Of a stretch of DNA of 41,237 bases, positions 7,422 through 14,681 are shown one piece after another. A program made the translations under genes and the position numbers. Under the pieces are notes generated by a model. The model saw nothing but the letters and a program-made list of their open reading frames with translations, searched no databases and was not told where the DNA came from. How positions within the stretch are numbered: the stretch's first letter is position 1; every line of letters begins with the position of its first letter. This DNA is from DRVP01 sp964604045 (GTDB taxonomy: Archaea; Thermoproteota; Bathyarchaeia; Bathyarchaeales; Bathycorpusculaceae), in contig CAZRXM010000004.1 of assembly GCA_964604045.1 (NCBI GenBank), positions 1 to 41,237 on the forward strand, given 5' to 3'.

Positions 7422-8292
7422 CTGCAACCCTAAGCCTTGCCGACCTAGCCCTCGGGTTTTCCCTAACCTCTCTCTCCGAAGGTCTAAGAGGCTTCTTCGT
7501 CAAAATTTTCACGGCTCCCTCTCTGGCCTTTGCTTTTAGAAAGCTTTTGACGATCCTGTCCTCTAGGGAGTGAAAAGCTATCACTGCGAGTTTTCCACCA
7601 CTGCGGAGCAGGTTTAGGGCTTGGGGTAAGGCTTTCTCCAGGTTTTCTAGTTCACGGTTAACCGCTATTCGCAATGCTTGGAATGTTTTTGTGGCAAAGT
7701 GGATACGTCTCTGATGGTACCATGGTGGGGTAGCCTTCTCTACAGCCATGACCAGTTCTATGGTGGTTTTCAAAGGCCTTGAGTTGACTATTTGTTTGGC
7801 TATGCGTCTTGCAAAACGTTCTTCACCGTAAACCCTTAAAATTCGTTCGATTTCTTCGAGGCTCCAAGTATTTAGGATGGTTTCAGCCGTTAAAGGGTTT
7901 GATTGTGGATTGTACCTCATGTCGAGGGGTTCGTTCTTCCAAAGTGAGAAGCCTCGGCCGCTTGCTTCTAAATGCCAGCTTGAAAGTCCCAAGTCAAACA
8001 ATACGCCTGAAACCCCCATAAAGCCATGTTTTTCGGCCACCGCCTCCAAGTTGGCGAAGTTATCACAAACAAGAACCAGACGCCTCTCAAATTTTGTACC
8101 TTTCACTTTTTGCCTAAGCTCTTCCAAGATCTGGGGGTCAAAATCTATGCCTAAAACTCTGCCGTTCGGCTTGTTCCGCTCCAATATGGCCAAAGCGTGG
8201 CCGCCTAAGCCCACGGTGCAGTCTACGAAATCCTCGTCGGGCTTTGGGTCGAGGAATCGAACAACTTCTTCCTTCATTACTGGCAAATGCAA
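7411..8292 (-). CDS. rsmH: RsmH (MraW), 16S rRNA cytosine-N4 methyltransferase
   Basis: All family landmarks are present. They are LHLPVMKEEVVRFLDPKP at the N-terminus, the SAM motif DCTVGLGGHA, IDFDPQIL, the FDLGLSSWHLE/RGFS segment with PLDMRYN, YGEERFARRIA, KTFQALRIAVNRELENL, the catalytic-core VIAFHSLEDRIVK, and the tail NPRARSARLRV. In bacteria RsmH methylates N4 of C1402 in the decoding site. The product is about 293 residues from the TTG at 8292, chosen because AAGGTG lies seven bases upstream and HLPV should fall at the very N-terminus; an in-frame ATG at 8364 would overlap the upstream membrane gene by 47 bp. RsmH is a bacterial hallmark, so its place among archaeal genes is notable. 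Methylation of archaeal 16S rRNA is inferred. Confidence 0.92.
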   Translation of the reverse strand: MHLPVMKEEVVRFLDPKPDEDFVDCTVGLGGHALAILERNKPNGRVLGIDFDPQILEELRQKVKGTKFERRLVLVCDNFANLEAVAEKHGFMGVSGVLFDLGLSSWHLEASGRGFSLWKNEPLDMRYNPQSNPLTAETILNTWSLEEIERILRVYGEERFARRIAKQIVNSRPLKTTIELVMAVEKATPPWYHQRRIHFATKTFQALRIAVNRELENLEKALPQALNLLRSGGKLAVIAFHSLEDRIVKSFLKAKAREGAVKILTKKPLRPSEREVRENPRARSARLRVAVKT

Positions 8293-8299
8293 GCCTAAA

Positions 8300-8305
8300 C
8301 ACCTT
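8300..8305 (-). promoter_or_regulatory. Ribosome binding site deciding the rsmH start
   Basis: Read on the minus strand, AAGGTG lies seven bases before a TTG codon at 8292. That spacing is ideal, and the resulting protein begins just before the conserved HLPV segment of RsmH. It also clears the stop of the upstream membrane-protein gene at 8318. This makes the TTG start more likely than the upstream ATG at 8364. Confidence 0.55.
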
Positions 8306-8317
8306 GCCTTTACTTGT

Positions 8318-8653
8318 TCAGCCTCTGATTTTTGGCAAAATATATGAAAGTGTGAAGCCGACAAGCATCAAGACCACTATGAAGACTGTTAGAGCCGCCA
8401 ACAAAAGACTTCCCGTCGAGAGGTATCCATAGAAAACGGTCCCAACAGCTCCCAGGGCCAAAAAGACTTCCAAAGCCTTCCTGGCTGGGTGATCGCTTTT
8501 AACATAGGGCGTGATGACACCGGAAACGCTTAAGGCCATTAGGGCTAAGCCTAAAAAATAATAGTCCATGGTGTTTAATGTGAAACCGATTATGGACAAT
8601 GAAAGCCCCAGAAGGGTTATAGCCGCCCAACCTTGTAGGCTGAACTTTTTCAA
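8318..8653 (-). CDS. Four-helix integral membrane protein of unknown function
   Basis: This 111-residue protein is mostly hydrophobic, with four predicted spans near residues 9-27, 30-48, 61-79 and 82-105. Short polar loops separate them (TPYVKSDHPARKA between spans 2 and 3), and the protein ends LSYILPKIRG. I do not recognise the family. It sits upstream of rsmH on the same strand, with 25 bp between its stop and the preferred rsmH start, so the two may share a transcript. Its ATG is only 30 bp from the divergent MscS-like gene, and the two may share a promoter region. No enzymatic motif is visible. Confidence 0.7.
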   Translation of the reverse strand: MKKFSLQGWAAITLLGLSLSIIGFTLNTMDYYFLGLALMALSVSGVITPYVKSDHPARKALEVFLALGAVGTVFYGYLSTGSLLLAALTVFIVVLMLVGFTLSYILPKIRG

Positions 8654-8683
8654 CGGCTTTTCCTCAGCAGTGTTAGTATTACC

Positions 8684-9670
8684 GTGACGGTAAAATGTTT
8701 TCGCCTACGGGCTGAGAAAGGTTATTTACCGCTTTTACCTAGACTGAAGGTTGTTGTGGCAGCCTTGGGGCAGCGTTGGCGGGTTACATACATACTCATA
8801 ATCGTTTTTGTCATGGCCGTACTGTGGGCTTCCACCATCCAAGGCTTTTTGCCTGAGGAGCTTCGCCAAGCATACCTAACCTACTTCAACATTGTGCGGG
8901 CGATAACAGCCATAATGCTCGGCGTCCTCATAATAGAGGTGGTAGCCTCCCTTCTCACCGTTAAGCTTAAGCATTTGGGCAGAGGCGTCTACCTTGTCCG
9001 GAACGTTGTAGTAGTGTTTGGCTACGTGATCGTAGGCCTCATAGTGCTAGCTCTCTTTGAAGTTACAGGCGTAAGCGCTGTGGCCGGCGCCACGGTTTCG
9101 GGCCTAGTCATCGGGTTAGGCTTACAGCCAATCCTAGCCAACCTCTTCGCTGGCCTAATAATCCTTGGAACAGGTTTCCTCAAACCCGGGGCAAACGTAA
9201 AAATCTCCGGCGGCTTACCCCTCTCTCCCGTGGCTTTTCCAGCATACAAGATGTTTAGTCGAGATGAGTTCATGCCAGCCCTCCGCGGCATAGTGGTTGA
9301 AGTCGGCTTGATGCACACCAAAATTCTATCCGACAACGGCGAACTCGTCAAAATCCCAAACAACATAGCCTTCACCAACAGCGTCGTCATGGAAGAAAAA
9401 GAAGAACCGAAAATCGTGCGTGTGCGCTACGAGTTCCCCATACAATACGATCCAGACACTGTGCTAGAAGGAATCCGAAGGGAACTCGACAAAAACAAGA
9501 TTACCGACTGCAAGGTTTACCTTGAAGAACAAAGCGACAAAAACTACTACATCGTCCTAGTGGTGGCAACAGCACCCCCAAACACAAAAATCAGAGAATT
9601 CCGCTCAGAACTCCTAAAACACATAATAAAAGTCCACAGGACACTCGTCCAAACCCAAAACCAGAAATAA
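8684..9670 (+). CDS. MscS-family mechanosensitive ion channel
   Basis: The 328-residue protein has spans near residues 32-50, 66-91 and 102-130. The pore-lining TM3 follows, with Gly/Ala-rich packing (VAGATVSGLVIGLGLQPILANLFAGLIIL) and FLKPGANVKIS leading into the MscS beta domain (VVEVGLMHTKILSDNGELVKIPNNIAFTNSV). The last 90 residues form the alpha/beta C-terminal domain. This is the full MscS core with no large extra domain, expected to be a heptameric channel releasing osmolytes during hypo-osmotic shock. Between residues 176 and 198 an insert (GGLPLSPVAFPAYKMFSRDE) interrupts the usual start of the beta domain. The start is a GTG; no strong ribosome binding site is seen. Confidence 0.88.
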   Translation: MTVKCFRLRAEKGYLPLLPRLKVVVAALGQRWRVTYILIIVFVMAVLWASTIQGFLPEELRQAYLTYFNIVRAITAIMLGVLIIEVVASLLTVKLKHLGRGVYLVRNVVVVFGYVIVGLIVLALFEVTGVSAVAGATVSGLVIGLGLQPILANLFAGLIILGTGFLKPGANVKISGGLPLSPVAFPAYKMFSRDEFMPALRGIVVEVGLMHTKILSDNGELVKIPNNIAFTNSVVMEEKEEPKIVRVRYEFPIQYDPDTVLEGIRRELDKNKITDCKVYLEEQSDKNYYIVLVVATAPPNTKIREFRSELLKHIIKVHRTLVQTQNQK

Positions 9671-9684
9671 TGTGAAGCCAACTG

Positions 9685-9715
9685 ACTGTTTTAGTTCTCT
9701 AACTAACAGAACAGT
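9685..9715. terminator. Hairpin between the mscS-like gene and tRNA-Gly
   Basis: ACTGTTTTAGTT (9685-9696) pairs with AACTAA (9701-9706) and, after a three-base bulge, AACAGT (9710-9715), leaving a CTCT loop. This gives a 12-bp stem 15 bases after the channel stop codon and just beyond the 3' end of the oppositely transcribed tRNA gene. Archaeal termination usually relies on T-runs and FttA rather than hairpins, so this could be a boundary, an RNA-processing signal or a binding site. The structure is seen; the function is inferred. Confidence 0.4.
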
Positions 9716-9736
9716 TGATGCTAAGTAGAACTCGTG

Positions 9737-9814
9737 TGGTGCGGCCGCCGGGATTTGAACCCGGGTCGTCGGCGTGGCAGGCCGATGTCCTAGACCAGGC
9801 TAGACTACGGCCGC
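9737..9814 (-). tRNA. tRNA-Gly (anticodon GCC)
   Basis: Read on the minus strand, a full cloverleaf is present: acceptor GCGGCCG pairing with CGGCCGC, a D arm with AGCCTGGTCTAGGAC, anticodon stem TCGGC/GCCGA around the loop CTGCCAC (anticodon GCC), and a T arm CCGGGTTCAAATCCCGG. A discriminator A is followed by an encoded CCA (9737-9739). No intron is present. GCC reads GGC and GGU glycine codons. A TATA-like element lies about 20 bp upstream, so the gene is probably transcribed alone. Confidence 0.96.
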
Positions 9815-9831
9815 TTCTGTGTTCTGGTATC

Positions 9832-9840
9832 CTTTTATCA
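9832..9840 (-). promoter_or_regulatory. TATA box for tRNA-Gly
   Basis: On the minus strand TGATAAAAG is centred about 22 bp upstream of the first tRNA nucleotide (9814), the normal archaeal spacing between TATA box and start site. It is flanked by an A-rich stretch that could serve as a BRE. This supports an independent promoter for the tRNA. Confidence 0.55.
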
Positions 9841-10021
9841 TGTTTTCCTAAAAAGCATTATGTTCCGCTTTACTTGCTTGTCAATTTGTGTTTGCTTCTA
9901 GCCGTTAAAATTGATAGCTTTCTCTAGATTTTGCGGTGCGGCCAAACTGTGGAGAATTCGCTATCCCCCCTTTGGTTTCATCGCCAAGTTTTTATTGCAT
10001 GTTTGCTTTTGTGTTTTCCAG

Positions 10022-10903
10022 ATGTCCGGAAGGGAATTTTTTGTTAGTCGTTATCGACGACTGGGTTGGGATTTTAGGGAAGTTTTGCCCAGGCAGGCTA
10101 TTAGGGTTAATGTCATGAACGTTGGGGATGTTGATGTGGTGGGGCGGCTTAGGGATTTGGGAGTTGAGCTTGAGAAGGTTCCGTTTCTGCAAAATGGCTA
10201 TTGGGTTGTCCGTTCAAAATTTTCTGTGGGCGCAACGGTTGAGTATCTTTTGGGTTACTATTCCATTCAGGAGGCGGCAGCCCAGATTCCGGCGACGCTT
10301 TTCACGGATTTGAAGGGCAAAGCTGTTCTGGACGCTTGTGCTGCTCCGGGCGGAAAAACTGTTCAGTTGGCGGATTTGATGGGCAACACCGGCGTCATTG
10401 TTGCTTTGGATGTGGACAGACGGCGGCTGGAAGCCTTAATGAACCATTTGGAGCGTTGCAGGGTAAGAAACACCGTTGTTTACCAGTTGGACGCGAGGCG
10501 CGTTTCCAAGCTTAGGTTGAAATTTGACAGGATACTACTCGACGTGCCGTGTTCCGGCAACTTCGCCGCCGACGAGGACTGGTTTAAGCGGCGAACCCTC
10601 CGCGACGTGGAGCGAAACGCCAAGCTGCAGAGGCAGATTTTGGCTGAAGCCACTAAAGTTTTGAAGGATGACGGCGAAATTGTTTATGCCACGTGCTCCC
10701 TTGAGCCTGAGGAGAACGAGTTAAACATCGACTGGGCTGTGAAGGCCCTCGGCTTGGAGACTATGGAGATAAACTGTTACGGCGAGGAGGCTCCAACAGA
10801 GGTTTTCGGCAAGAAACTGGACGAGTCTATTAGGCGCTGCAAGCGAATTTGGCCTGGAGAAACTCAGGGCTTCTTTGTCTGCAAACTTAGAAAGCGGAAG
10901 TGA
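10022..10903 (+). CDS. NSUN/RsmB-type RNA cytosine-C5 methyltransferase
   Basis: The product is 293 residues from ATG 10022 (MSGREFFVSRYRR). A longer frame begins upstream, but TTTTTATTG about 30 bp before this ATG looks like a TATA box for a nearly leaderless start. A short N-terminal recognition region is followed by YYSIQEAAAQIPATLF and the SAM motif LDACAAPGGKTVQLA. The two catalytic cysteines are both present: LLDVPCSGNFA (motif IV) and YATCSLEPEENE (motif VI). These enzymes form m5C in tRNA or rRNA. There is no internal PUA domain, but the next gene encodes a PUA-like protein almost in contact with it, suggesting the two act together. The exact target nucleotide cannot be predicted. Confidence 0.88.
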   Translation: MSGREFFVSRYRRLGWDFREVLPRQAIRVNVMNVGDVDVVGRLRDLGVELEKVPFLQNGYWVVRSKFSVGATVEYLLGYYSIQEAAAQIPATLFTDLKGKAVLDACAAPGGKTVQLADLMGNTGVIVALDVDRRRLEALMNHLERCRVRNTVVYQLDARRVSKLRLKFDRILLDVPCSGNFAADEDWFKRRTLRDVERNAKLQRQILAEATKVLKDDGEIVYATCSLEPEENELNIDWAVKALGLETMEINCYGEEAPTEVFGKKLDESIRRCKRIWPGETQGFFVCKLRKRK

Positions 10904-10907
10904 AAAG

Positions 10908-11423
10908 TTGGCTGAAGTTATAGAGCGCTTCGCAAGGCTTTTCGGCGCGAAGCTGCTCCTAAATGGACGCCTTGTGGCTGAAAGTGGTAAACGCTACTTT
11001 CTGCTAAATCAAAAACTGAAAGGTTTAACTGAAAAACACGGCGGCTGGATTTACGCTGGAACATATTTGGGAAAGGTTGGACGCGGAGGAGTTTTCCATC
11101 CAAGCTTCCCACTGCTTTTCATGATTGCTGAGAAAGCTAAAAACCGCATAGTCGTCGACGACAAGGCGGCTTGGCTTTTCATCTGCGGCAGAGACATTTT
11201 CAAGGAGGGAATCCTAAAAACCGAGGGTTCCCGGAGGAAGGGCGACTACACCCTGGTTTTTAACAAGTATGGCGAATGTTTGGGATACGGCGTAATTGCA
11301 AAAAATCTTGACAAGCTAGAAAGCGGGTTAGCGGTCAAAAACCTCATGGACATCGGAGACTTCTTAAGAAGAGAACGCCAAAAGTTCGGGAAACCTGAAA
11401 AGACGAGTGTTGCTGAGCGGTGA
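10908..11423 (+). CDS. PUA-like RNA-binding protein coupled to the m5C methyltransferase
   Basis: The protein is about 171 residues from the TTG at 10908. GGAAGTGA lies just upstream, overlapping the stop of the methyltransferase gene, which favours this start over an in-frame TTG at 10875. An N-terminal alpha/beta part (IERFARLFGAKLLLNGRLVA) is followed by a PUA-like barrel: LGKVGRGGVFHPSFPLL, KNRIVVDDKAAWLFICGRDI and CLGYGVIAKN. The last strand with Gly-Tyr-Gly and the VDDKAAWLFICGRD stretch resemble the Nip7/NOL1-associated PUA proteins. It probably binds the RNA substrate of the preceding methyltransferase or takes part in ribosome assembly. Family assignment is by pattern. Confidence 0.65.
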   Translation: MAEVIERFARLFGAKLLLNGRLVAESGKRYFLLNQKLKGLTEKHGGWIYAGTYLGKVGRGGVFHPSFPLLFMIAEKAKNRIVVDDKAAWLFICGRDIFKEGILKTEGSRRKGDYTLVFNKYGECLGYGVIAKNLDKLESGLAVKNLMDIGDFLRRERQKFGKPEKTSVAER

Positions 11424-11445
11424 GTGTAGGATTTCCTAATACTTT

Positions 11446-11677
11446 TATTGTTGGTGCCAGGTGGGATATGGATGCCTGGAGCAAAAGTGTGGCTAAGGAT
11501 GTTTTAAAGTTGGATTTCAAAGTTGTAAAGGCTGGGATAGAATACACCATGAACTCCGCTGGGTAGAAGGGGAAAACCTGACGAGGTAGCACGGATGGGC
11601 TTGTTCTTGCAAGCGATCTCTCAAGTTATGTTCATGGAGCCCTAATACCTGTTGATGGCGGTTTTCTTTCAGCATAA
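11446..11677 (+). pseudogene. Decayed short-chain dehydrogenase/reductase (SDR) remnant
   Basis: Two pieces of an SDR gene are readable in this 287-bp stretch. The first (about 11460-11560) reads DMDAWSKSVAKDVLKLDFKV then VKAGIEY, resembling the helix-4 region of SDR enzymes where W-x3-V-x-N-L-x-G-V-F is usual. The second has the classical SDR C-terminus: PDEVARMGLFL, then after a one-base frameshift near 11615, ASDLSSYVHGALIPVDGGF ending at TAA 11677. The Rossmann N-terminus and the catalytic Tyr-x3-Lys section are missing. An in-frame stop (TAG at 11563) separates the pieces. The gene has therefore lost most of its length; whether by deletion in the organism or by misassembly cannot be told here, though no N or other sign of poor assembly is close. 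Confidence 0.7.
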
Positions 11678-11710
11678 CGTTGGAGGCTTTTGAGAGGAAA
11701 GTTCTAGAGT

Positions 11711-13009
11711 TCAAGAAATTTGGGTTTTTAATGTTTTAGCAAGTTCGCCGATCTTGACCGTTGTTTGCTCCTTTTTCTGCATGTCCTTTAGGACGACAGC
11801 ACCTTCTTTCAGTTCCTTCTCTCCAACTATAACGACGTGGCTTGCACCTTTCCTATCAGCGTCTTCTAAAGCTTTTGAAACTTTTCGTCTCATAACTTCA
11901 AGCTCAACTGGTACGTTTTCAGCCCTCAGCATTTCGGCTATTTTCAAGGCTTCTGCGTTTAGGTTTCCGCTTACCGGTATAACTATGACGGGCTGTGTTT
12001 CCTTTAGGTTGACTTTGGCTTTTTGTTCTTGAAGGGCGAGCATTATTCTATCTATTCCATGGGCAACTCCAACGGCTGGTGTGGGTTCTCCGCCGAACAG
12101 TTCCACGAGCCGGTTGTATCTCCCACCACCAGCCAGGGCTATGTCTAGTTCTGGAACGTAAACCTCAAAAATCATCCCCGTGTAATATTCCAGGCCCCTT
12201 GCAAAGCCGGCGTCAACCGTTATGTCGAGTTTTTCGCCGGCTTGGGCGACTAAGCCAAGTATTTCGCCGAGGTTTTCCACAGCTTCAGCGGCTTCCGCAT
12301 AGTCCTTCACTGTTCTCTTCATTTCCTCCAAGACTTTGACGGTGTCTTCTCCCTTCAAACCTATAAGGCTTTGAAGTGTTCTTACGCCCCTTTCCGACGC
12401 GCCAGCGTTCTGCACGATTTTTAAGGCTTCTTCGTAAAGTTTTTTGTCCATGCGTTGCATGATTTGATTTTGCACTTCTTCAGCCAGCTTTTCTCGGCTT
12501 AGGACGCCTCTCAAAACGCCGACGTGTCCCACTTTGAACGTGATGTTTTTCAATCCAACGCTTTTCATGAGGCGGTTTGTCAACAAAAGTATTTCCGCGT
12601 CTGCTTCGGGCTTGTCGGAGCCCATTAACTCGAAGTTTGACTGCCAAAACTCTCTGAAGCGGCCTTTCTGTGGTTCATCGTAGCGGTAGAGGCTTCCAAC
12701 GCAGAAAAGCCTTAAAGGCTTAGGCTCGTTTCGCAGAGTGGTTGCCACAAGCCTTGCCACGGAAGCCGTGAACTCTGGGCGTAGGGCAACCTTTCTGCCG
12801 CCTAAATCCTCGAAGGCGTACATTCTCAGGCGAACTTCTTCGCCAGCCTTCGCCGCCACAAGCTCGTAGGACTCTACAACGGGCGTTATTATCTCCTTAT
12901 ACCCGTAAAGAGAAGCTGTTTCCCTGGCCTTTCCCTCAATAAAACGCATTAGTCTCGCTTCTTCCGGGAGGAAGTCCCTCATTCCCCGAATTGGTTTGAA
13001 GGCGCTCAT
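11711..13009 (-). CDS. hisS: Histidyl-tRNA synthetase
   Basis: The 432-residue protein is a class II synthetase with all HisRS signatures. These include KPIRGMRDFLPEEA at the N-terminus, motif 2 around YRYDEPQKGRFREFWQSNFE, the histidine-specific loops LDITVDAGFARGLEYYTGMI and DIALAGGGRYNRLVELFGG, motif 3 AVGVAHGIDRIMLAL, and a C-terminal anticodon-binding domain (from PVIVIPVSGNLNAEALKIAE to KEGAVVLKDMQKKEQTTVKI). It charges tRNA-His. It follows endA by 23 bp, making mtnA-endA-hisS a probable operon. Length is typical for the archaeal/bacterial form. Its ATG at 13009 precedes MSAFKPIRG, the natural beginning of the catalytic core. Confidence 0.96.
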   Translation of the reverse strand: MSAFKPIRGMRDFLPEEARLMRFIEGKARETASLYGYKEIITPVVESYELVAAKAGEEVRLRMYAFEDLGGRKVALRPEFTASVARLVATTLRNEPKPLRLFCVGSLYRYDEPQKGRFREFWQSNFELMGSDKPEADAEILLLTNRLMKSVGLKNITFKVGHVGVLRGVLSREKLAEEVQNQIMQRMDKKLYEEALKIVQNAGASERGVRTLQSLIGLKGEDTVKVLEEMKRTVKDYAEAAEAVENLGEILGLVAQAGEKLDITVDAGFARGLEYYTGMIFEVYVPELDIALAGGGRYNRLVELFGGEPTPAVGVAHGIDRIMLALQEQKAKVNLKETQPVIVIPVSGNLNAEALKIAEMLRAENVPVELEVMRRKVSKALEDADRKGASHVVIVGEKELKEGAVVLKDMQKKEQTTVKIGELAKTLKTQIS

Positions 13010-13032
13010 GGCTGTTCCACGAAGCCCCTTTT

Positions 13033-13587
13033 TTATGGTAGGGTTAACTGTGAAACTGAGTAGTAAACTATTTCTCCACGGCGGCTCATAACGGCCACCA
13101 CCAGCTCCTTTTTAAGACTTTGGCACTGCCTAACTATTTGGGTTAGCTTATCCAGGGTTATGGGCTTCCCCTCTTGAAGGGTTAAAACCAGATATTTCGC
13201 CGTGTCCTTTCCGTAGTCGCCCCTATCGTAGACTCTGAAATCCACTCCCACGCCGAAGCCTTCGCGGACCACGTAGCCTCGGGTTCGCAGGTCTCGGTAA
13301 ACCATGTATTTAGCCCAAACGGTTTCGTCTATTTTCTCTGAAAACCGGAGGATTTCTTGGAAGCTAACGGTTTCACCCTTATCGTTTTTCACATCCAACA
13401 GTCCCCTCTCTGTGAGGTGTAGGGCTTCACAGAAGTTTAGCAACATTTCACCGTTCTCTTCTATTCCGTACCCTTTCGCCTTCAACTCCTCGATTCTGCC
13501 TTTCGCCTTCACCTTGACGCCCTTATCTGTCAAAAAGCCCTCTATCTTCGCTTCTTGACGAGGTGTAAGCCCCTTGTTCTGGCTCAT
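13033..13587 (-). CDS. endA: tRNA-splicing endonuclease EndA, with a substituted catalytic histidine position
   Basis: The 184-residue product has the EndA fold: N-terminal domain (residues 8-80, ending LLDVKNDKGETVSFQEIL) and nuclease domain (FSEKIDETVWAKYMVYRDLR, then GYVVREGFGVGVDFRVYDRG). The enzyme cuts the bulge-helix-bulge at both ends of tRNA introns. Of the usual Tyr-His-Lys triad, Tyr120 (FRVY) and a Lys at 159-160 (CQSLKKELVVAV) are in place. Where family members have HSKYLV, this protein has TAKYLV (Thr129), and the loop is one residue shorter. Either it works with an altered triad or is one subunit of a heteromeric enzyme. The gene starts with ATG overlapping the mtnA stop by 4 bp (ATGA) and leads into hisS. 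Confidence 0.88.
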   Translation of the reverse strand: MSQNKGLTPRQEAKIEGFLTDKGVKVKAKGRIEELKAKGYGIEENGEMLLNFCEALHLTERGLLDVKNDKGETVSFQEILRFSEKIDETVWAKYMVYRDLRTRGYVVREGFGVGVDFRVYDRGDYGKDTAKYLVLTLQEGKPITLDKLTQIVRQCQSLKKELVVAVMSRRGEIVYYSVSQLTLP

Positions 13588-14618
13588 TTCTCCTTCGCCG
13601 TTCCGCTTAAACCTGGTAGGTCATCCTTATATAAGATGCCCTCTTCGCAGATTATGGCTGTCACATACTTTAGGGGTGTTATGTCAAAGGCTGGGTTGAA
13701 AACCGCCACGCCTTCCGGCGCTATTCTCTCTCCGCCTATGTACAACACTTCTTCAGGCCCTCTCTCTTCTATGACCACTTCGGTTGAGGTGCATGTTAGG
13801 TCGAAGGTTGATTTTGGAGCCGCAACGTAGAAGGGTATGCCGTGCTCCTTAGCCAAAACCGCTATCTGGTAGGTGCCAATCTTGTTTATGACGGCGTCCC
13901 GCACTATTCTGTCAGCCCCGACGACAACCTTGTCCACCATGCGCCGGTACATAACGTAGCCCACCATCGTGTCGCTTATCAAAGTCACTGGGATGCCGTC
14001 TCGTTTAAGCTCGTAGGTTGTTAAGCGGGCGCCCTGAAGCTTAGGCCTTGTCTCAGTTGCTATAACGCTTATCTTTTTGCCCTGCTCCACGGCGGCTCTT
14101 ACAACGCCTAAGGCTGTCCCGTACTCGACGGTGGCTAAGGCTCCGGCGTTGCAGTGGGTTAATACAACGTCTCCGTCCTCCAGCAGGCTGGCGCCGTGTC
14201 TTCCTATCGCCCTATTCACGGCGGCGTCCTCTTCGGCTATTTTCCTGGCTTCCTCAACAACCAAGTTGGCTAGTTCGCGGGCACACACTCCTTCAAAAGC
14301 GTAAACCCTGCTTAGGATGCGGTCAATAGCCCAGAAAAGGTTAACCCCAGTGGGTCTGGTTTTCCTCAGTTCATCAGCCGCCGCCTCCAGTTCGCGGATT
14401 AATTCCGCCTTGTCTTTTGCCTTCGAATGGTGGGCTGTTAAAGCCAAAGCGTAGGCGGCGGCTGCTCCAAGCAGCGGAGCCCCCCTTATCTTCATGGTTT
14501 TTATGGCTTCAGCAACCTCTTTGCATGTTCTAAGAGTTAAAAGCTCCGTTTCCCTCGGGAGCTTCAACTGGTTTATCGTGACAACGGCTCCGTCCTCCCG
14601 CCATTCTATGGTTCGCAT
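13584..14618 (-). CDS. mtnA: S-methyl-5-thioribose-1-phosphate isomerase (MtnA family)
   Basis: The 344-residue protein belongs to the eIF2B-related aldose-ketose isomerases. It has KIRGAPLLGAAAAYALAL, VLTHCNAGALATVEYGTALG (catalytic Cys), ATETRPKLQGARLTTYEL and VVGADRIVRD (catalytic Asp), and ends in AFDITPLKYVTAIICEEG. The order and the RGAP and HCNAGALAT motifs fit methylthioribose-1-phosphate isomerase of the methionine-salvage or MTA-isoprenoid routes. The related ribose-1,5-bisphosphate isomerase is the main alternative, but that group has a different N-terminus. No other salvage gene is nearby. It heads the probable mtnA-endA-hisS operon, divergent from the endonuclease III-like gene. 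Confidence 0.88.
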   Translation of the reverse strand: MRTIEWREDGAVVTINQLKLPRETELLTLRTCKEVAEAIKTMKIRGAPLLGAAAAYALALTAHHSKAKDKAELIRELEAAADELRKTRPTGVNLFWAIDRILSRVYAFEGVCARELANLVVEEARKIAEEDAAVNRAIGRHGASLLEDGDVVLTHCNAGALATVEYGTALGVVRAAVEQGKKISVIATETRPKLQGARLTTYELKRDGIPVTLISDTMVGYVMYRRMVDKVVVGADRIVRDAVINKIGTYQIAVLAKEHGIPFYVAAPKSTFDLTCTSTEVVIEERGPEEVLYIGGERIAPEGVAVFNPAFDITPLKYVTAIICEEGILYKDDLPGLSGTAKEK

Positions 14619-14681
14619 CGGTTCAAAGGCCTCCGCTAACCGTTTAAAGCTGTTGGAGTATAAATTTTGTCGGGGGGCTGC

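Noticed and set aside
9715..9927. A frame of 70 codons on the plus strand
   Set aside because: It runs through the tRNA-Gly gene in antisense and has no ribosome binding site or protein-like composition.
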